Shown piece by piece: positions 11,400-24,628 of a stretch of 64,000 bases of DNA. The translations under genes and the position numbers were made by a program. The notes under the pieces were generated by a model. That model made no database searches. It was given only the letters and a program-made list of their open reading frames with translations, and was not told where the DNA came from. The stretch covers positions 124,001-188,000 of the forward strand of contig CAOLHI010001658.1 of assembly GCA_948474755.1 (NCBI GenBank). Reading direction: 5' to 3'. How positions within the stretch are numbered: the stretch's first letter is position 1; every line of letters begins with the position of its first letter. The stretch comes from Ctenosaura bakeri. Taxonomy: Eukaryota > Chordata > Lepidosauria > Squamata > Iguanidae.

Positions 11400-14300
11400 T
11401 ATTGCAATAATTTGCAATAGCAAATTAATTCTGCTTAAAATCAAATTGTAAACACATTTTTTAAAAAAAGCAAAATTAGCAAATTGGCATGAGAACAAAA
11501 ATTTTACTTATGATTGTTTGACCCATAGATGGACTAATGAATTTTCTTTGAATAAGGAAGTTAGGCATTGTCAAAATGCTGGAAACTGCATACAAAAGCT
11601 GGATACTGTCAAAATTACAAGGAACCTTTTTGAACCTTAAAAACCAGGAGCTTTATGGCCCAGAATATATTAATAGTGCAATCCTGTTTACTTAGAATTC
11701 AGTTCTACTTCATCCACTGGATGCATTATTCCCAGTTAAGTGTGCCTAGGAAAGCAGCATTAAACAGAACATGTGATACAATTCATCCCAGAATTTAAAT
11801 GTTTTGTGACTTGTGAGACAGTGTCTGTTTTCCTTCTAATTCATTTCTCAGCTGCAGTAAATGAAAGAAGGTTTTCCTATATTCTAGAACTGGGGGGGGG
11901 AGATGGAAATTCCCTTGGGGAAGGAAAATTCTTTCTCATGGAACACAAGAATCCATTTAAATAGAAAGAACAGTCTGCACCGCTACTATGTCATATTTTG
12001 CCCATATGTATGGACTGGCACAGATCAGCTACACCTAAAACCTCATGCCAGTTTATTTTTTATAATGTTAGCCCTAGAAGTCCTGAAACACCACCTTCCC
12101 TCCCTGAAGTGACAACCATCCTTGTATGAACAATAAGATAAGAGAAACAAAACTGTCTTTTGACGTTTATGATTGCAAATTATTGAAATGTAAGAAAGAG
12201 AATTTTGGAATCAGAATCTCACTTTGGATGAAGATTCTGATGCTCAGATGTATTTCCATTCCCAGTTCAAGCAAATATTATTTTGGCATTTGAAGCGTTT
12301 AAATTGGCACTTGATTTTCTCAATCATTGCTCAGTTTTGGTGCCCTGCAGAAACACTTTGAGCAAAATATTCTTTTGTTCAGTTGGGAACCTTTTCTTCC
12401 TTCCATTTTGCAGGGTACATGAGTGGCTTAAAAATAGCGCTTGTCCTTCCTCCTTAATTTCAGGCAAAGGCTCAGACAGTCAGTGCATGATATTACAAGC
12501 ATACAGCCTCGTTAAAACTAGAGGACAGGAAGGTCACCTAACCTTTATGTGACACAGGTCTCATTAACTTTCAACCACATTGATAGCAGTTGGCTCAAAC
12601 TTCCAATTCTATGTTATCAGAGATAAGCAAATGCAAGACAACCTCCTTTTCTCATCAGTAATATCTCAAGACACTTACAGTTCAGTCTTAGTCAACTTTA
12701 CTCAGAAGTAAGAACCATTATATTTAATTGGATTTACTCCCAGGAAATCATGCAGAGAAATGCAGCCAAAATGACCTTAGTCCATTCAAATCTGAATCAC
12801 CATAATAAGGTCTCCTGTAGCAGACTTTCCATCCATTGAGGCCTCTCAGTGAACTCTGTAAATATGAGTCAAATCTCACAGATTCTCTGGGAACAGTATT
12901 ATGAACCTGCGATATGATGATGTATCTGCCATATGAAGTTAACTAAGCTTTGGGGTATTGGGCAGAAATGTTGACATGAGGCTGAAAGGCAGTGGAAAAG
13001 GTGATTCAAATCTATGAGACGGTATATAACCATGGAGGGAAGGAGGGAGGGAGAAGAAGAGGTATATTTTATGAAGCAGAATATATCGAAAAGTTCAAAT
13101 GAATTATTTCCCCACCAAAAACTGAAAGGAAAAAGGAGAATTGCTGCCCTCCACAATCTCATCCAATGTTTTCTCTTCTTTGGTATCAATAAGAACTGGT
13201 TTAGGCTGTGCATTTCCTAAGGGACTCTAGCTTATTTCTGACTTAAGCATTCTGTGGATAACTGATCCACCAAGACATTTAAGCTGTACAACAGAAAAGC
13301 TCCCTAAGATATTTGGAAAGAAAGAAAGCCTGACTTGCATATAATAGACAATCAGTCCATCCTCAGCATAACAAGGACTCCATTTCATTTCAAAAGTAAT
13401 GTGGCTCTTCCATCTGGTGAGCATTTTGTCTCTATGCAGGTCTCTGCAGAAACAACTGTTTCCAGTCCATGCATTCATTGGCAGCATCTCAGAGCTACCA
13501 AAGCTATGCTCTATTTTTATAGCTTTAAAAACTAAAACCTTCACAATTTAGCAGCATAAAATAACATATGAAGGAAAAATGATTCAGTACCCTAGACTAT
13601 GAATCCACGCTTCTTTAGAAGGAAGAGAGGCTGGTACCTACCTTGGAAAGTAAAGGACCAAGTTAGGGGCTCTTAATTGCTCCTGACTTTTTATACACCT
13701 TCCATCAAGGTCACTGTTGATAATGATGTAAAAGGGCATCAATTGTTTCTCTTGTTTCTATATTTGTTTGCTGGGTCCTGGAAGAAGGAGAGGGAGGGGG
13801 AATGAATGGACATTTCAGCCTGTGTGACATTCTAGGGGGGAGTGGTTTGTTCCTTGGTTTGAATTTTATCTTCTGTCAGCCTTTTATGAAGCAATATAAA
13901 AGCTGCATCAAGTGCATATATTCTAAGAAAGGCAATGCTACTTGTCCAGCCATTGTGCCAGCTGGGAACCAATAACTCTGAAGGACTGATAGGTGATACT
14001 TTTCAGGAGAAAAAAAAAAATCATAATCCCCTTCAGGCAAACAATCTAGCGAGAGAAAATATATCAGGGACAGCTTGGAGTACAGCAAAAGGTTCCACTT
14101 TCCAATCTCCGTGATCATTCAGTGGACTGTGTGAACAAACCTATATGCTTATAAAGTTTACATTTGTCTACACAATTGGATTGTTGGTCTTGAGGGGGTA
14201 TTTCAAGCTATACATACAATCTGTATGCAAGTAGGACATATTCACACAATATAGAAAATACTAGTCAAGGGCCTAAGTTCCTGTCACAGTTTAAGGAACT

Positions 14301-14470
14301 GCACAGCTTTGTTATGCTCATTCTCTTTTCATTACATAGAGAAAACAACACCTTCCCGAGAAAAAAATAATGTTTTTTTGCTATGTACTTGGGGAAGTGC
14401 AAACAATATAGTAAAGAGTCTGAGACCGTGGCTGCATCCTGTGCTAGTATTACTGTTACACAAAGCTATT
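11400..14470. other. No gene or clear repeat recognised
   Basis: AT-rich stretch upstream of the MYH15 start codon exon. Open frames of up to 105 codons (13.2-13.5 kb) show no family signature and overlap one another on both strands, so they are not called. A GGAGG-rich tract is at about 13036-13055. Any non-coding first exon and promoter of MYH15 may lie here or further right but could not be located. Confidence 0.5.
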
Positions 14471-14474
14471 AGTA

Positions 14475-15010
14475 CCCATATTAGTACCAGTAGTAGTAAT
14501 AGTAGTAGTATATTCATTTATAGCCTAGCTTTCCGCAGATAACAGAACTCAAGGTGGCCAACAGCTTGTTCAAAATAATACAAAAACATTAAAAATATAA
14601 ATATAAGATTTAAAAAACAAAAACTATGACGTCAAACAATTAAAATATTAAAATGCTTTAAAAGACAACACACAAACATTAAAAACAGCATGGCACAGCA
14701 CTAAAAACCCAGCGCTAATCAGTCTATAAAAGCCTGATCCCACAAATATGTTCTGACCTCCCAATGGAAGGTCGAGGCCATCTTGGCCTCTCTAAGGAGG
14801 GAGTCCCAAAGTCTAGGAACAGCAACCAAGAAGGCTCACTCCCTTGTTGCCACTGAATGATCATGAGAAGGTGGTAAGACAGATAGAAGGGCCTCTCCAG
14901 GCAATCTTGGAGCTCTGATAGGCTCATAAAAGGAGATATAGTCCTAATAACTTGGACCCAAGCTGTAAAGGCTTTATAGGTCAAATATTGCACAGCAGGA
15001 AAGGAAACTT
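14475..15010 (-). mobile_element. Decayed interspersed repeat with (AGT)n microsatellite
   Basis: An (AGT)n run (14479-14511) is followed by a stretch with wording typical of dispersed reptile repeats (ggcctctctaaggagggagt, ccaagctgtaaaggctttat). The minus strand has a 110-codon open frame over it. I read this as an old retroelement remnant. Its family is not identified, though LINE untranslated sequence is likely. Confidence 0.35.
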
Positions 15011-15059
15011 GGGGTTGACTGAAGCTGCAAGCTGATTTGTGTGTTACATAACTCAAATG

Positions 15060-17440
15060 TTATACAGCAAGAAAATAATTCAGATTGACTGAGGATACAG
15101 TTTTGGTGCCTTGAATGTTGTGTGACTCATATGTTAGGTGGCAGGAAAAGAATATCAGGCTGACTGAGCCTACAGCATTTGCTGGTTTGAATGTTGTGCT
15201 GTTTCCAATTTCCTTCTCAAAAGCTGCACAATTTTTGCTTTCTATGCCAAAAGCTGAGCAGTTTTCATAAAAAAACTGAAGTTTCCCATCACTGTAGGGG
15301 AAAAAAAGTCCCCCAAAGCTATGGGGCAAAAAACCATATCATTGTTCTCAACATCCCATTAGGAACAGAAAAAGTCGAGATTTACTATGCCTAATTCACA
15401 CATAACCTGCCCCACCCAGTGAACACTCAATTTGGGAAGGTGTAATGTGTACTCACTGGAGATTGGGCTGCGTTGTCCAGGGTCAACTTGCAACTACTAG
15501 CACACCTGGTTGCAAGTAGCCACTGACAAATATGGTTTTCCACATTTCATGGCTATGGCAGTGTCAAAACATCAATAATGGTAAATATTTGGCTCATGAT
15601 CCAGCCAAGGAAATTTGCCTGTGGAAGATATTTCTACACCTAGCTCATTTTTTTTCTGGATCAGGGCACAGCTGTGTGTGAAATCACCAGTGACCCTGAA
15701 ATTTGGTACAGACGTAGTAGAAGATACTCTGCTTGCTAGTTAAATCAAAGAATGGGACAATTTGATGGTGTAGATCTTACTTGACTTAAATTTGTGTTTG
15801 GACCATAGCATCTCTTGTTGAAGATTGGTGTGTGTGTGTGTGAAAAGACTGGATGCCACTCTGTTCCAAGAATCCTCACATATAGAAAAGAAGTAGAAGG
15901 CACAGAGACCTAAGAACCTAGATGCCTATATATGTAGTCTTCTGCACAGTTTAGATTGCTGCATGCCTAGCAATGCAGAAACCCTGTTTTCTTTTTCATC
16001 ATGCCACCCAGCATGTGGTGAAGAGCTGGGTATTAAATGTTTAAGTATTTAAACAAAAGAAAGATCTGGGTATTTAAATAAAATAAAATAAAATTTATTT
16101 TCAAAACCCAAAGTCTTCTGTGATATTCCAATATACAGAACTGTAGGAACAGCCAAACTAAGATAGTTTTGGAAATTTCGGTCTTTTTAAAAATCAGGAC
16201 AACCTAATGCAAGTCCTCAAAGTTCCAGCTTCCAATCCAAAATATAAAACAAGTAGCAATGAAACTAAAACAGCAACAGCTGGAGCAAATAAAGTCCAAG
16301 TGCAAAACAAACATACAAAAAGCCTAGGAAAATGAAATGGATTTCAGTTGGCTCTGAAAAGACAGCAAAGCCAATACCAGGAGAAGTTATTTGGAGAAAG
16401 AGAAACAAAACTGTGATACCACCACAAAAAATGCTGAGAAGGTTACTAGGTGACTCTCATCTGACAGCGGTTAGACAAGTGGAGAAGCCTTCAATGCACT
16501 TCACACTGATATGGAAACCATTTAGGATTTTATACTTCAATAACAATACTTGTAATGAGGACCAAAAATAGAACAGAAGCCAGAACTTGTCTCAGTATTA
16601 CTGCAAAATATATAGTAAATGTATAATAAGATGAGATTACTTTCTTTGTCCAAACTGGAATAATTCATGGTACAAAGTCCTTACAATTACAGAGGTCTGT
16701 CTGAGTTTGCTACATCTTTGAATAGCTTTGGGTTTATGCACAACCTGAATGCCCATTTCTACTGGGATGGGTATTGTGCAAATTATGCCAAATTGACTAG
16801 AAGCAAGACCGCTGGCAGGCTCCAAACAGTCTGCTAGTGCAAAAGCTGAACCCTACTAAAACTTTTAAAAGAAAAGTGAAGATATCTACCCAGAGAAGCA
16901 ATTAGCTATTTTTAGCTGGCAAAGCATAGAGCCATTATTTACATACATTGTATCTGCTCTTGTTAATGTGCTGCTTGAGTGATCTGCCTGAGAGTCCAGT
17001 GGCAAAAGCATTGGATAGGTTGAGGTGGGAAACATCCACAGGAGATGTTGAGTCAATAGGCATTGACAACTGGTGCTCTTTAAAAGGATAATCAGAAACA
17101 GTAGAAAAGGGGAGTTTCTTTCCTTTATAGGCGTCAGGCATTAGCTGGGTTAAAGATGTAAATAATAACAGAAACATATTTGCAGAGATGTGCATAAGAG
17201 GAAAGAAGTTACAGTCCATTGGATCAATCACATCTGTTTCCCAGTAAAAATACAACCCACCAGGTTACCTTTTTATCCTTTCCTATGGAAAAATGCTCTA
17301 AATATCCAAAAGTGCTTTAACTAGCCATAGAATCCTAATCTGAGGTTAGAGGTGTGTCATCCAGTTCTCAATGGGGTCACACTCCCCCTGAAATACTGTG
17401 TTGGCAGTTTGAGAACTCTCTTGGATCTGCCCCTCCAAAT
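15060..17440. other. Unannotated intergenic sequence
   Basis: No exon, RNA gene or convincing repeat was seen. Local features only: a short (GT)n at 15828-15841 and AAATA repeats at 16075-16095. Open frames of 60-106 codons here lack any recognisable motif. Confidence 0.5.
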
Positions 17441-17454
17441 GTCAGCTCAGATAG

Positions 17455-18175
17455 ATGCAACAGTTAGAAGTGTTTAGCATATTGGTTGAAGCTGAATATG
17501 CCAACTGCACCTCTTCCTAGAAGTGGAAGACCTAAAGTTGGTAGCTCACAGGCTGGTAACCTCAAGGTTGGACTTCTGCAATACACTGTACATTGGGCTA
17601 CCCTTTTTACCAAGTTTGGAAACTCCAGCTGGTCCAAAACATAGCAGCCAGATTGGTTACAGGTGCAGTAAGGACGGAATATATCACACCAATATTAAAA
17701 TTACTTTACTGGCTTCCAATTAGTTTCCAGGCAAAGTACCTTTAAAGTACTGGGTAGGCCTTTAAAGTACCTTTAAAGCCCTACATGGTTTGGTTCCAAA
17801 GTTACCTGCAGGTTCTCCTCCCCCCTACAATTCTCCCTGTACACTCCTGTTCTCTTGGGGGGTCATTTACTTAAAGCGGCCAGGATTAGACTGGCAATAG
17901 TCACCCAGAGGACCTTTTTGTCGGCTGCTCCTAGACTACAGAATGATCTACGTGAAGAGATTTGACAAGCTAAACACACTGTCTGAATTTTAAAAAGTGC
18001 TAAAGACTTACTCTTCTGGCAGGCCTACCCAGTCAATTTTTAACTATGACTTTTAAATTAGTGAATTTAAAATGGTTTCATGTTTTTTTTAGTTGCATTT
18101 TAATCTGTGTTGTATCCCACCTCAAGCCTTGGGGAGAGATGGGTTATTGTTGTTGTTGTTGTTGTTGTTGTTAAA
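17455..18175 (+). mobile_element. L2-type LINE, 3' portion of ORF2 and 3' end
   Basis: Degenerate plus-strand RT tail: the frame reads RLDFCNTLYIGLP and continues with 'QLVQN-AAR'-like and 'LHWLPI'-like remnants (gtccaaaacatagcagccag; actggcttccaattag). It closes with the 3' consensus tgtatcccacctcaagcctt and tggggagagatggg, followed by a (TTG)n tail of ten units. Frameshifts and stops make it non-coding. A short stretch (ctttaaagtac) is locally triplicated at 17730-17777. Confidence 0.8.
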
Positions 18176-18901
18176 ATAATAGTTGCAGATACTTTTTGTT
18201 TCCAAACTGATACAGTACAGTTCCAACAGAGTGGCACTGGAAGAAAAGAAAAAATGAAGCAAAAGTACAGCAGACTCAAAGCTAAATTTCCAGTTTGATT
18301 ATTTTTTCTAGTTAAGAGTGTAAAGGAGATCCATATGCAACTAGGTTGCTAAAAGTATCCAGCATGTGTTGACAGCCGACACAGCTTCAGTCTTGTTTTA
18401 AAACAATGGTAAAGCAGGCTAGTTCATATTCAAATAATATGCTATAAAAATAAGATAGTTAGCTGCAGATACTGGAACAGCTAAAAAGAAACAAGGACCA
18501 CGATCTAAAATTTCTTTACATGCAGTATGCTCTGACCTTCCTGCATCCTAAGGTTATGATCTTCTTCTTTTAATGAGTGGAAGGTCTCATTGTTGTGCAT
18601 ACATTTCCCAAACTCAAAGAGTACATTGAGGATAGAACACATATTACCACCACACCTGCAGCGTGGCTCCCAGACCATTTAGAGTCCCAAGGCAAGGCCC
18701 TGCTAGTTATCTGTGGGCAATGAGTATCTATGAACACACTAGAACCAAAAGTGAATGCCTTTAAAAAAAAGAAAATAAAATAAACTTTTTTTTAAAAAAA
18801 ATGCATTTTTTCTAACTTCCACACAGATCTGGAATACATATTTTTACTTCACCAGATGCATTTGGCTTCATACCTTCCTGCATTTGACAGATGAAACCAA
18901 G

Positions 18902-19092
18902 GTTGTTTCCACACTACACTGTTCTATTGCTGTTATTCCACTTTCAATACCCTATGGAATCCTGGCATTTGGAGTTTAGAGAGGGCATTTAGAATTCTCA
19001 GCTGGAGAGCTTTTGGCCTCAGTAAACTACAAACCCCAGAACTGCACAGGATGTTGAAAGTGGAATAATAGTACAGTGTAGCATAGAAATGA
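18902..19092. mobile_element. Palindromic MITE, family A, copy 2
   Basis: Ends gtttccacactacactgtt and cagtgtagcatagaaatgac, with the inner pair ttattccactttcaatacc / gttgaaagtggaataatag. It is the same family as the 433-612 element. The central part (agctggagagcttttggcct) is shared with the 37.5-kb copy but absent from copy 1. Confidence 0.75.
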
Positions 19093-20139
19093 CCCCAAAT
19101 ATGTGGGGCTGAGCACCACAAGTGTAGTTTTTTCTTCCCCTCCTTTTTACACTTTTTACACTTTTCACTGTTCTGGGGATAAATCGTATCCTCCAGCTGT
19201 CCCAATTTGGCAGAGATGATCCCAATTTGTCATCCTACTTTTTCAGCTGCTTTTAAAATGTTCCAGTTTCTTCTTCTCCTCCTTTCCCCCTTTGTCTTCA
19301 GCTTATTTCAATTGCTGCAAACTGAGTTAAAGTACAGAATTCATTTCCATTCATTGAATGGTGAGGAGAAAATCTTGCCCTTCCCTGTAGACATGGATAA
19401 AAGCAAACTGCTGCAGCCTCTCCTAGCTTGTGTGTCCTTCCTCATTAATAACTTTTGCCATCTTGACCACACCCTGATGCTGCTTGGCCACGTATGTCCT
19501 GGTTTTCATCTGTTAAATGTTTGAGGGTACAGTAAATAATAATGAACTGGATGGTCAGTGTGACAATTTATGACAGCTTCCTTGTTTACATTTTTAAAAG
19601 ATCCATGAATCTAGAACCTAGCCTCTAACATGATCTGTTTGTACCTGAAACTGTACAATACCCACTCATTCAGCTACCCTTGCTCTGAAACAGACGCTTG
19701 GAAACAGGTCAGCAGCTGATATTCAGCTTCTAGATTTGATCATTTGAGCAAAATCCAAACAACTGTTTTGACCAAAGGCCACTGGGAGCCTTGTCATCTT
19801 CAAAATGAATCACTGATCATTCCAGTCAATGGGGGACTTAGCTTCTTTTAGTTGGTTTTAACCAGGATAGATAAGACCATTCGTATGCCTAAGTAGTCAC
19901 TATTACCTGAAAACAATGCAAATATGGACTAGATTCTCTGTGTGATATCACATTCCCCAAACTAAGCCAAAGAGAAGTAATTGGGTCCTCTGGAAGGAGG
20001 CAAACTTAGCATGCCTGGAAAAGCAGAATGTTCAACCTGGAAAAGCAGACTGTTCAGTTTTAACAGGCCTTCTACATATAGAATGAGCCACAGATATGTT
20101 TCCTTGAACTATCAAATGAATCCACAATTGGTTGGAAAA

Positions 20140-21072
20140 CCATGTTCAAAGGGACATCATCAATGGCTGCTCTTCAAACTGGAAAGAGATCTTGAGTGGA
20201 GTGCCTCAGGGTTCTGTCCTAGGCCCATGACTTTTCAACATTTTTATTAATGACTTAGGTGACAGGGTGGAAAAAATATTAGGTTTGCAGATGATTTAAA
20301 ACTCGGTGGGGTGGCTAACACATTGAAAGGTGGGAATAGAACTGAAAAGGACCTAGATAAACTGGAAAATTGGGCAGAAATTAATACAATGAAATGCAAA
20401 AAAGACAAATGAAAATTCTACATATAGACAACGAAAACAAAACAAAACAAATGGAGGATACATGGCTTAGCACTGCTACATGCAAAAAAGGACCTTGGAA
20501 TTATTGTTGATCATAAGTCGAACATGAGGCAGCAATACGATGCTGCAGCAAAAATGAATGCTATCTTAGCCTGCCTTAAGAGAAGCATAGCCGCCAAGTC
20601 AAAGGAAGCATTTGGCACTAATCAGGCCTCATCTGGAGTACTATGTTCATTTCTGGGCCCCTAATTCTAAGAAAGATATAGACAAGTTGAAGCAGGTTCA
20701 GAGAAGGGCAACAAGGATAATAAGAGGTATGGAGAGCAAAACATACGAGGGAAGGTTGAAGGAGCTGAGTATGTTCAGCTTTGTAAAGAGAAATCTGAAA
20801 AGTGACATCATTGCATGCTTTAAATACCTTGAGGGCTACCAAAGAAAGGAGGGAGTAGGCCTGTTCTTTGTTGTCCAGAGGATAGGTCTAATGGTTTTAA
20901 GTTACAGGAGAACAGATGTTGATTGAATATTAGAAGGGACTTCTTGACAGGTCTCCTTCTCTAGTGGCTGGACAGCTACTTGCTTGGGATAGAGGCAATT
21001 TTGCATGGAGCAAGGTGTTGGATTCAATGGCCCTTGAGGCCTCTTCCAACTCTGTGATTCTATTATTCTATC
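20140..21072 (+). mobile_element. CR1 LINE, 5'-truncated
   Basis: Begins within the RT domain (ggagtgcctcagggttctgt encodes the [11 protein letters not shown] motif), passes the catalytic region (tttgcagatgatttaaaact, F-ADD-LKL) and the C-terminal block (frame from 20612 reads RPHLEYYVHFWAPNSKKDI and RRATRIIRGME). It ends with the CR1 3' signature gcctcttccaactctgtgat followed by ATTCTAT units. Frameshifted and dead. It belongs to a different subfamily from the 58-kb CR1. Confidence 0.88.
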
Positions 21073-21074
21073 TA

Positions 21075-21880
21075 CCCTTATTTTAGCATTAGTGAAAAGT
21101 ATTAGTGCTATTCAGTAGCATATGCATCATTTGACATACTGTCAAGAATTTCTAACCCAAATTTGTTTCCTTACTAATCTCAGCAGTTTTCAGTGTAATT
21201 ATATTTCAGTCATTTTGTTATTGTTCATAGTGTTTGACCTTGAATGCGGTTCTTAGCAGAAAGACGAAGTATAAATTAAATAATTAAAGGAATATATAAA
21301 GAAAGAAATCATCCCTACCAGAAGGGATTTATCATCATCGGTTAAGTGGAAAGGTCAGTATTTCTTTAATTGGCTGATTAAAAAAGAAATGTATGAGGAC
21401 CTCTGATAAAGTATCCTATGACTGGTTTAGTCTATTTTTAATAACATGGCCACTTGGAAAAGAATGTAATAAGATTTATCTTCTCTAGACATACAGATAG
21501 TGTCAAAAGCAGTGCCAAACTGTTCAAGTGGTTGTCTGGTTTGTGTAAAATGTACTTATGACACCTTACCACTTTCAAAATGAAGAACTAGAATTAGATG
21601 CATTCTTGAAAGGAATAGCTGACGTTAACAATCCTGTTCTTTAATGTAATGCCTTGGACATAAAATATTTGTTTCAAGGACAACCGTGCAGGAGGGCTGC
21701 TTTATAATAAAAAGCCAGCACAGAGAAACTACTTCAAAGTGATCTCCGTTTGGCAAGCTATGCCTCTCAAGGTGATATATAGCAATCCTAACCAGTAGCT
21801 ACTGATGGTCCTAACTTCCAAAACACATTTCATTGCTTTTAAAGGTTGTCTAAGGCACACAATATACAAAACATTTTCTT
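21075..21880. other. No feature recognised
   Basis: AT-rich intergenic DNA between the truncated CR1 and the next SINE. No coding, structural RNA or repeat signature was seen. Confidence 0.5.
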
Positions 21881-21883
21881 TTG

Positions 21884-22076
21884 TTATTGTTGTCATTGTG
21901 CACCATCAAGTCGTTTCCATCTTATGGTGACCCTAAGGTGAACCTATCACAGGATTTTCTGGATCTGTGTGATGCACCCAAGGTCACCCAGTGAATTTCC
22001 ATGCCCTAGCAGGAAATCAAGCACTGGTCTCTATGACCATAGTCCAATGCTCAAACCACTACATCATATTGGCTCT
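21884..22076 (-). mobile_element. tRNA-derived SINE, minus strand
   Basis: Reverse orientation: caagtcgtttccatcttatg, cccaaggtcacccagtgaat, and the head complement caaaccactacatcatattg followed by gctct. Full length. Confidence 0.85.
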
Positions 22077-22545
22077 GCCTGTCCTGATTCCCCATTCTGA
22101 TTCAGTGGATGAGTACATGTTTTGTTATAATGAAGAGCAAAAAACTTCTTCCTATCTACTTTCTCTACAACATGCATAATTTTATACCCCTCTATTATGT
22201 TTCCCCATTACTCTTTTTTTTTCTAATATAAAGAGCAGTTCCTCTGTTCCTTAATAATTTTGGTTACACTTTTCTTCTCCATTTCTTGCTGCAATATATG
22301 TTTTTTTTTGGTTCAGTTACCAGAACTGTATAGTGTTTTCCAAGTGTAGTCACATCATGGATTCACATGAGCAGTGTGATATTGACAATTTTATTTTCAT
22401 TTCCCTTTCAAATTCTATCTGAAGTGGATTCTCTTTATGCTGACCAACCAGGAAAATAAAGAGACCAGACATAGAGACTGGGTTGAAAATGGGCCGCTTT
22501 ATTTAATTCTAAACCTATTTATCCTTTAATCCCTGAGAGATGCAA

Positions 22546-22559
22546 TGGGGGGGGGGGGG
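22546..22559 (+). repeat. poly-G run (14 nt)
   Basis: Homopolymer of about 14 G in the 3' region of the YR element. It could form a quadruplex and is a likely sequencing-error point. Confidence 0.85.
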
Positions 22560-22862
22560 ACCTACTATGGGAACAGATGAGGCACGTGGTCTCATCCAGA
22601 TCTCCCCCCAGCTTCCTCTGGAAAAACATCTAGCCCCAAGGAGTAGACAAATGCCAGGTTGTTTCCTGGCTGGCCCACAATTGGAAGGTCAACCTGATGG
22701 TTCTCCCCCAAGTTGCATGACTTAAAGTGAGAGTTTAGTCCTCAGGAAAGTCTCCTTCCCTAGCACCCTAGTCCCATGACCTAGAGAGGCAGTTACACAG
22801 CGCCCCCTTCACCAAAAGGGTGGTATAGGTGTTTGCCAAATTCCTCCTTGTCTCCCCCTACT

Positions 22863-23043
22863 TACTGTTGCTGTTGTGTGCCTTCAAGTTGTTTCCAACT
22901 TATGGAAACTCTAAGGCAAACTTATCACAGGGTTTTCAGGGGGTGGGAGTATGTGATGTGCCCAAGGTCACCTCGTGGGTTTCCATGGCTGAGTTGCAGG
23001 GATGTAGTCTAGAGCTCAAACCACTAAACCACACTGACTCTCA
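22863..23043 (-). mobile_element. tRNA-derived SINE inserted in the YR element
   Basis: gttgctgttgtgtgccttca, gttgtttccaacttatgg, gtgggtttccatggctgagt, and the head complement caaaccactaaaccacactg. It lies in the element's 3' region, so it is younger than the YR retrotransposon. Confidence 0.85.
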
Positions 23044-23377
23044 TCTCATTTCATCAAATCCCCCCACCACCTGCCATGTAAAGGAGCAAGCATCTGCTTA
23101 GCCCCTATCCCCCACCAAGCTGGCCTAAAGGGTCTTAACTCCTTGTTTCAGATCTCCCAAGAATAACCATATTGCTCACATCTGACAAGTGAATGCCATT
23201 GGCCTGTAGAGCTCAGCTTCTGGAAATTTATCTGAGGATTTGGCAAGAAATAACCCAACCCCTTTAGCAAGGCATTCCAAATCTCTCTATTCACAATTCT
23301 CCATGCTTGGTCAATGCATCATGAGTCTCCTTCCCCCTGCCACGCCTGCTGGGGCAAAATGGCAGACCACATTACAC

Positions 23378-23629
23378 TCATGCCAAGTGAGGTGTGCGGA
23401 ATGATCTTGAAATCATGAATGGCTTGCAGAATAAAGCCTTCCCTTTTAACAAACTCAGGTCATTATTCCACAGGTAAACAACTTGTATGTGTGACGGAGA
23501 CCCTGTCACTCCCCAAACAACATTGGCATAAAGCCACACTACCAAAAGTTCCTCTTTCAGCCACTCAACCTCAGCCAGGTTTCTCAATCCAAGGTAGGAT
23601 CCAGAATGGTAATTGTGGATCTGGCACAC
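23378..23629 (-). pseudogene. SGNH-hydrolase-like remnant of YR retrotransposon
   Basis: An 83-codon minus-strand frame downstream of the recombinase. It contains VVYLWNNDLSLLKGKALF, which aligns by eye with the conserved 'HLGGNDLGLLKGKAL' block of hydrolases carried by Ngaro elements (block III GxND, here WNND). The key glycines are lost. Only this part of the domain is readable, so this is a fossil. Confidence 0.55.
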
Positions 23630-23759
23630 CTCCCAATAGATCTTACTATGGTCTCAGATCTGGACACAATGTCTCACTGGCTATAACCTAGAATCTGGAA
23701 ACACACACACACACAACAAACAGCAAAGTATATTAATATTGAAACAGGTGAACTTATCT

Positions 23760-24446
23760 CTAATATGCTGAAGTCGTCCAGCACCCAATCCTCTGAATAA
23801 GTTGTGGACTCATACCCAATGCTGATGCAATAGATGCAATCCAGAATGAATGGGTATCAAAATTGACCCCTTTAAATTCCTTGGAGTTAGTGAACCAGAA
23901 CTGGTATTTAGTCTTCATGGCAAAACAAAGGGCTAAATTGTGATCCCCTGACTTGAACACATTCCTGAAATGCACACATGGGCATAGTGACTGGTCACTG
24001 CAGGTCTGCAACTGTAAGCAGACCCCAGATTTGCATTGATCTATTTGGGATAAATGAACAGTAAGACCTAAGTGAAGACTCTTAACTCTAAGGCCTTCCT
24101 AGACTTATCACTCTTTGACTGAACCACCAGCTTGCTTACTCTCAAGGCCACCCAAAATGTTAAAGATGCTGCATGAAATAAAAGAGCTTCATATTGCAAG
24201 GTGTAAATACCTTCTCCAATTCTCTCCAAACACATAAGTATGTCTGGGGAAAAAAGTTTCCTCATGTTCACTGCCATATCTCCCTCCAGGGACCAACCTT
24301 ATGCATGTGAAAATCTCCTGTAGTGTCCTGAAAACTCTGTGTCTTAAGCCAAAAAGCCATGGCGGATAGTCAGATTCTAATAGACTGAAGAGACAGTCCC
24401 CACTACAAAGGAAACACAATATCGCAGCAGGTAAGGAATAGGCCAC
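23760..24446 (-). pseudogene. Tyrosine recombinase of YR retrotransposon, degenerate
   Basis: Three consecutive minus-strand frames. The first (24446-24189) starts AYSLPAAILCFL, a less certain lead-in. The second (24277-24068) contains YEALLFHAASLTFW and ALRVSKLVVQSKSDKSRK, the region of the first catalytic Arg (ALRxSELV-type). The third (24011-23760) contains FDTHSFWIASIASALGM and IQRIGCWTTSAY. In the family the latter blocks read THSxRIGA and IGRWxSxAY, giving the catalytic His, Arg and Tyr. Here His and Tyr remain but the Arg position is Trp, and the frame is broken. Inactive. Confidence 0.7.
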
Positions 24447-24628
24447 TCACTGCCCAAGTGCTCCCAAACTCTAAGCTCAAAAAACTATTTGATCACTGTG
24501 ACATAACTCTTTCTGGTGCTTGGAGATAAGGATAAGCTAATGACCCTGACTATGTCACCATTCCACACATCCATAGGTCTACTGGCATTGAGCCTGGTGG
24601 ATGAATTTGGTGCTAATGGTCTGCAAAG